DNA of 31,894 bases from Marivita sp965656765. Its GTDB lineage: Bacteria > Pseudomonadota > Alphaproteobacteria > Rhodobacterales > Rhodobacteraceae. Below are positions 31,268-31,894 of the stretch, piece after piece. The translations under genes were made by a program, and so were the position numbers. Within the stretch, counting starts at the first letter, position 1, and the number at the start of each line of letters is the position of its first letter. Under the pieces are notes generated by a model. The model saw only the letters and a list, made by a program, of their open reading frames with translations, ran no database searches and was not told the origin of the DNA. The DNA lies in NCBI RefSeq assembly GCF_965656765.1, contig NZ_CBFHLV010000037.1, positions 1 to 31,894 on the forward strand, given 5' to 3'.

Positions 31268-31894
31268 TTACGCGACCAAACGCTCCGCTTTCTTGAGGTC
31301 GACAGAAACAAGCTGACTGACCCCCTGTTCTTGCATGGTGACCCCAAAAAGCCGATCCATCCGAGACATGGTCACAGCGTGGTGGGTGATGATCAGAAAG
31401 CGGGTTTCTGTCCGGCGGCACATCTCGTCCAACAGATCGCAGAAGCGGGTGACGTTGGCATCGTCCAAGGGCGCGTCAACCTCGTCCAGCACGCAGATCG
31501 GGGCAGGGTTCGCGAGAAAGACCGCAAAGATCAACGCCAATGCAGTCAGGGTTTGTTCTCCACCTGAAAGCAGCGAAAGCGTTGAAAGCTTTTTGCCGGG
31601 TGGTTGGCACATGATTTCAAGCCCGGCTTCCAGAGGATCGTCGCTTTCCACCATTACAAGATTCGCTTCGCCGCCACCAAAGAGGTGGGTAAAGAGCAAA
31701 GTGAAGTTGCTGTTCACCTGCTCGAATGCAGTCAGAAGGCGCTCGCGGCCTTCGCGGTTGAGGCTGGCGATACCCGATCGAAGTGTCTTGATCGCTTCTT
31801 CCAGGTCCAGCTTTTCTGCCAGCAGAGTATCGTGTTCTTCCTGAACTTCGCGGGCGTCTTCCTCGGCCCGTAGGTTTACGGCTCCGAGCGCGTC
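31268..31894 (-). CDS. smc: Chromosome segregation protein SMC, C-terminal part (5' end outside window)
   Basis: The frame is open to the right edge and gives the last 208 residues of SMC. It begins in the coiled coil (DALGAVNLRAEEDAREVQEE), then the C-terminal ATPase half: ABC signature LLSGGEQTLTALAL, Walker B ICVLDEVDAPLDD and the H-loop LIITHH. SMC with ScpA and ScpB compacts and separates chromosomes. The 149-residue frame that begins at 31717 is only the internal tail, as its first codon is a GTG valine inside SMC. The small secreted protein follows 42 bases later. Confidence 0.95.
   Translation of the reverse strand, partial: DALGAVNLRAEEDAREVQEEHDTLLAEKLDLEEAIKTLRSGIASLNREGRERLLTAFEQVNSNFTLLFTHLFGGGEANLVMVESDDPLEAGLEIMCQPPGKKLSTLSLLSGGEQTLTALALIFAVFLANPAPICVLDEVDAPLDDANVTRFCDLLDEMCRRTETRFLIITHHAVTMSRMDRLFGVTMQEQGVSQLVSVDLKKAERLVA

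Noticed and set aside
31268..31717. A stand-alone 149-residue gene beginning at 31717
   Set aside because: Its first codon is a valine GTG inside the SMC coding sequence; the frame runs on to the window edge with typical SMC sequence.
1..31894. tRNA genes, CRISPR arrays, insertion sequences, prophage or plasmid origin
   Set aside because: I read the window for cloverleaf-like sequences, regular spaced repeats, transposases, integrases and replication genes and found none.

Overview
This window is a piece of an alphaproteobacterial chromosome. Gene content and order point to Rhodobacterales, Roseobacter group. The DNA is GC-rich, and the minus strand carries the typical alphaproteobacterial run rpoZ - rsh - DUF2062 - pdxJ - acpS - lepB - rnc - era - recO. 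I see no tRNA, rRNA, insertion sequence, prophage or CRISPR array, so this is mostly core genome.

Layout. (1) 1-1258: a small AT-richer edge with the possible start of a gene running off the left end, a hypothetical ORF, and a FadR/GntR-type regulator with a putative operator in its leader. (2) 1259-13094, minus strand: a long, tightly packed operon. Transcription order is rpoZ, rsh ((p)ppGpp synthetase/hydrolase), DUF2062, pdxJ, a membrane alpha/beta hydrolase, acpS, lepB, rnc, an EamA transporter, era, DUF1491, recO, pgsA, moaD, moaE. It joins stringent response, lipid and cofactor synthesis, secretion, RNA processing, ribosome assembly and DNA repair. (3) 13169-16155: folK (-), then NYN nuclease and YqaA-like genes (+), then an MFS transporter (-). 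(4) 16269-22359: ispH (+) converging on a DEAD-box helicase (-), then a plus-strand run of a LysE exporter, DUF3429, a methyltransferase, rnhA and a TRIC-like channel, several of them overlapping. (5) 22362-23540: a MalY/PatB-type aminotransferase (-). (6) 23646-26567, plus strand: three tandem peptide deformylase paralogues, fmt and two tiny membrane proteins. (7) 26592-28952, minus strand: a SulP anion transporter followed by a tandem-domain universal stress protein. (8) 28953-31894: a 380-base intergenic region, a glutathionyl-hydroquinone-reductase-like GST (+), then on the minus strand the end of smc, a small secreted protein and an odd receiver-domain protein.

The most notable points are the third deformylase paralogue, which has lost the metal-ligand Cys and the catalytic Glu; a receiver domain lacking its acidic pair and its lysine; the membrane-fused hydrolase inside the acpS operon; and several inverted repeats in regulatory positions. 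I found no clearly new multi-gene defence or metabolic system. The nearest candidate is the translationally coupled deformylase triplet with one apparently dead member.
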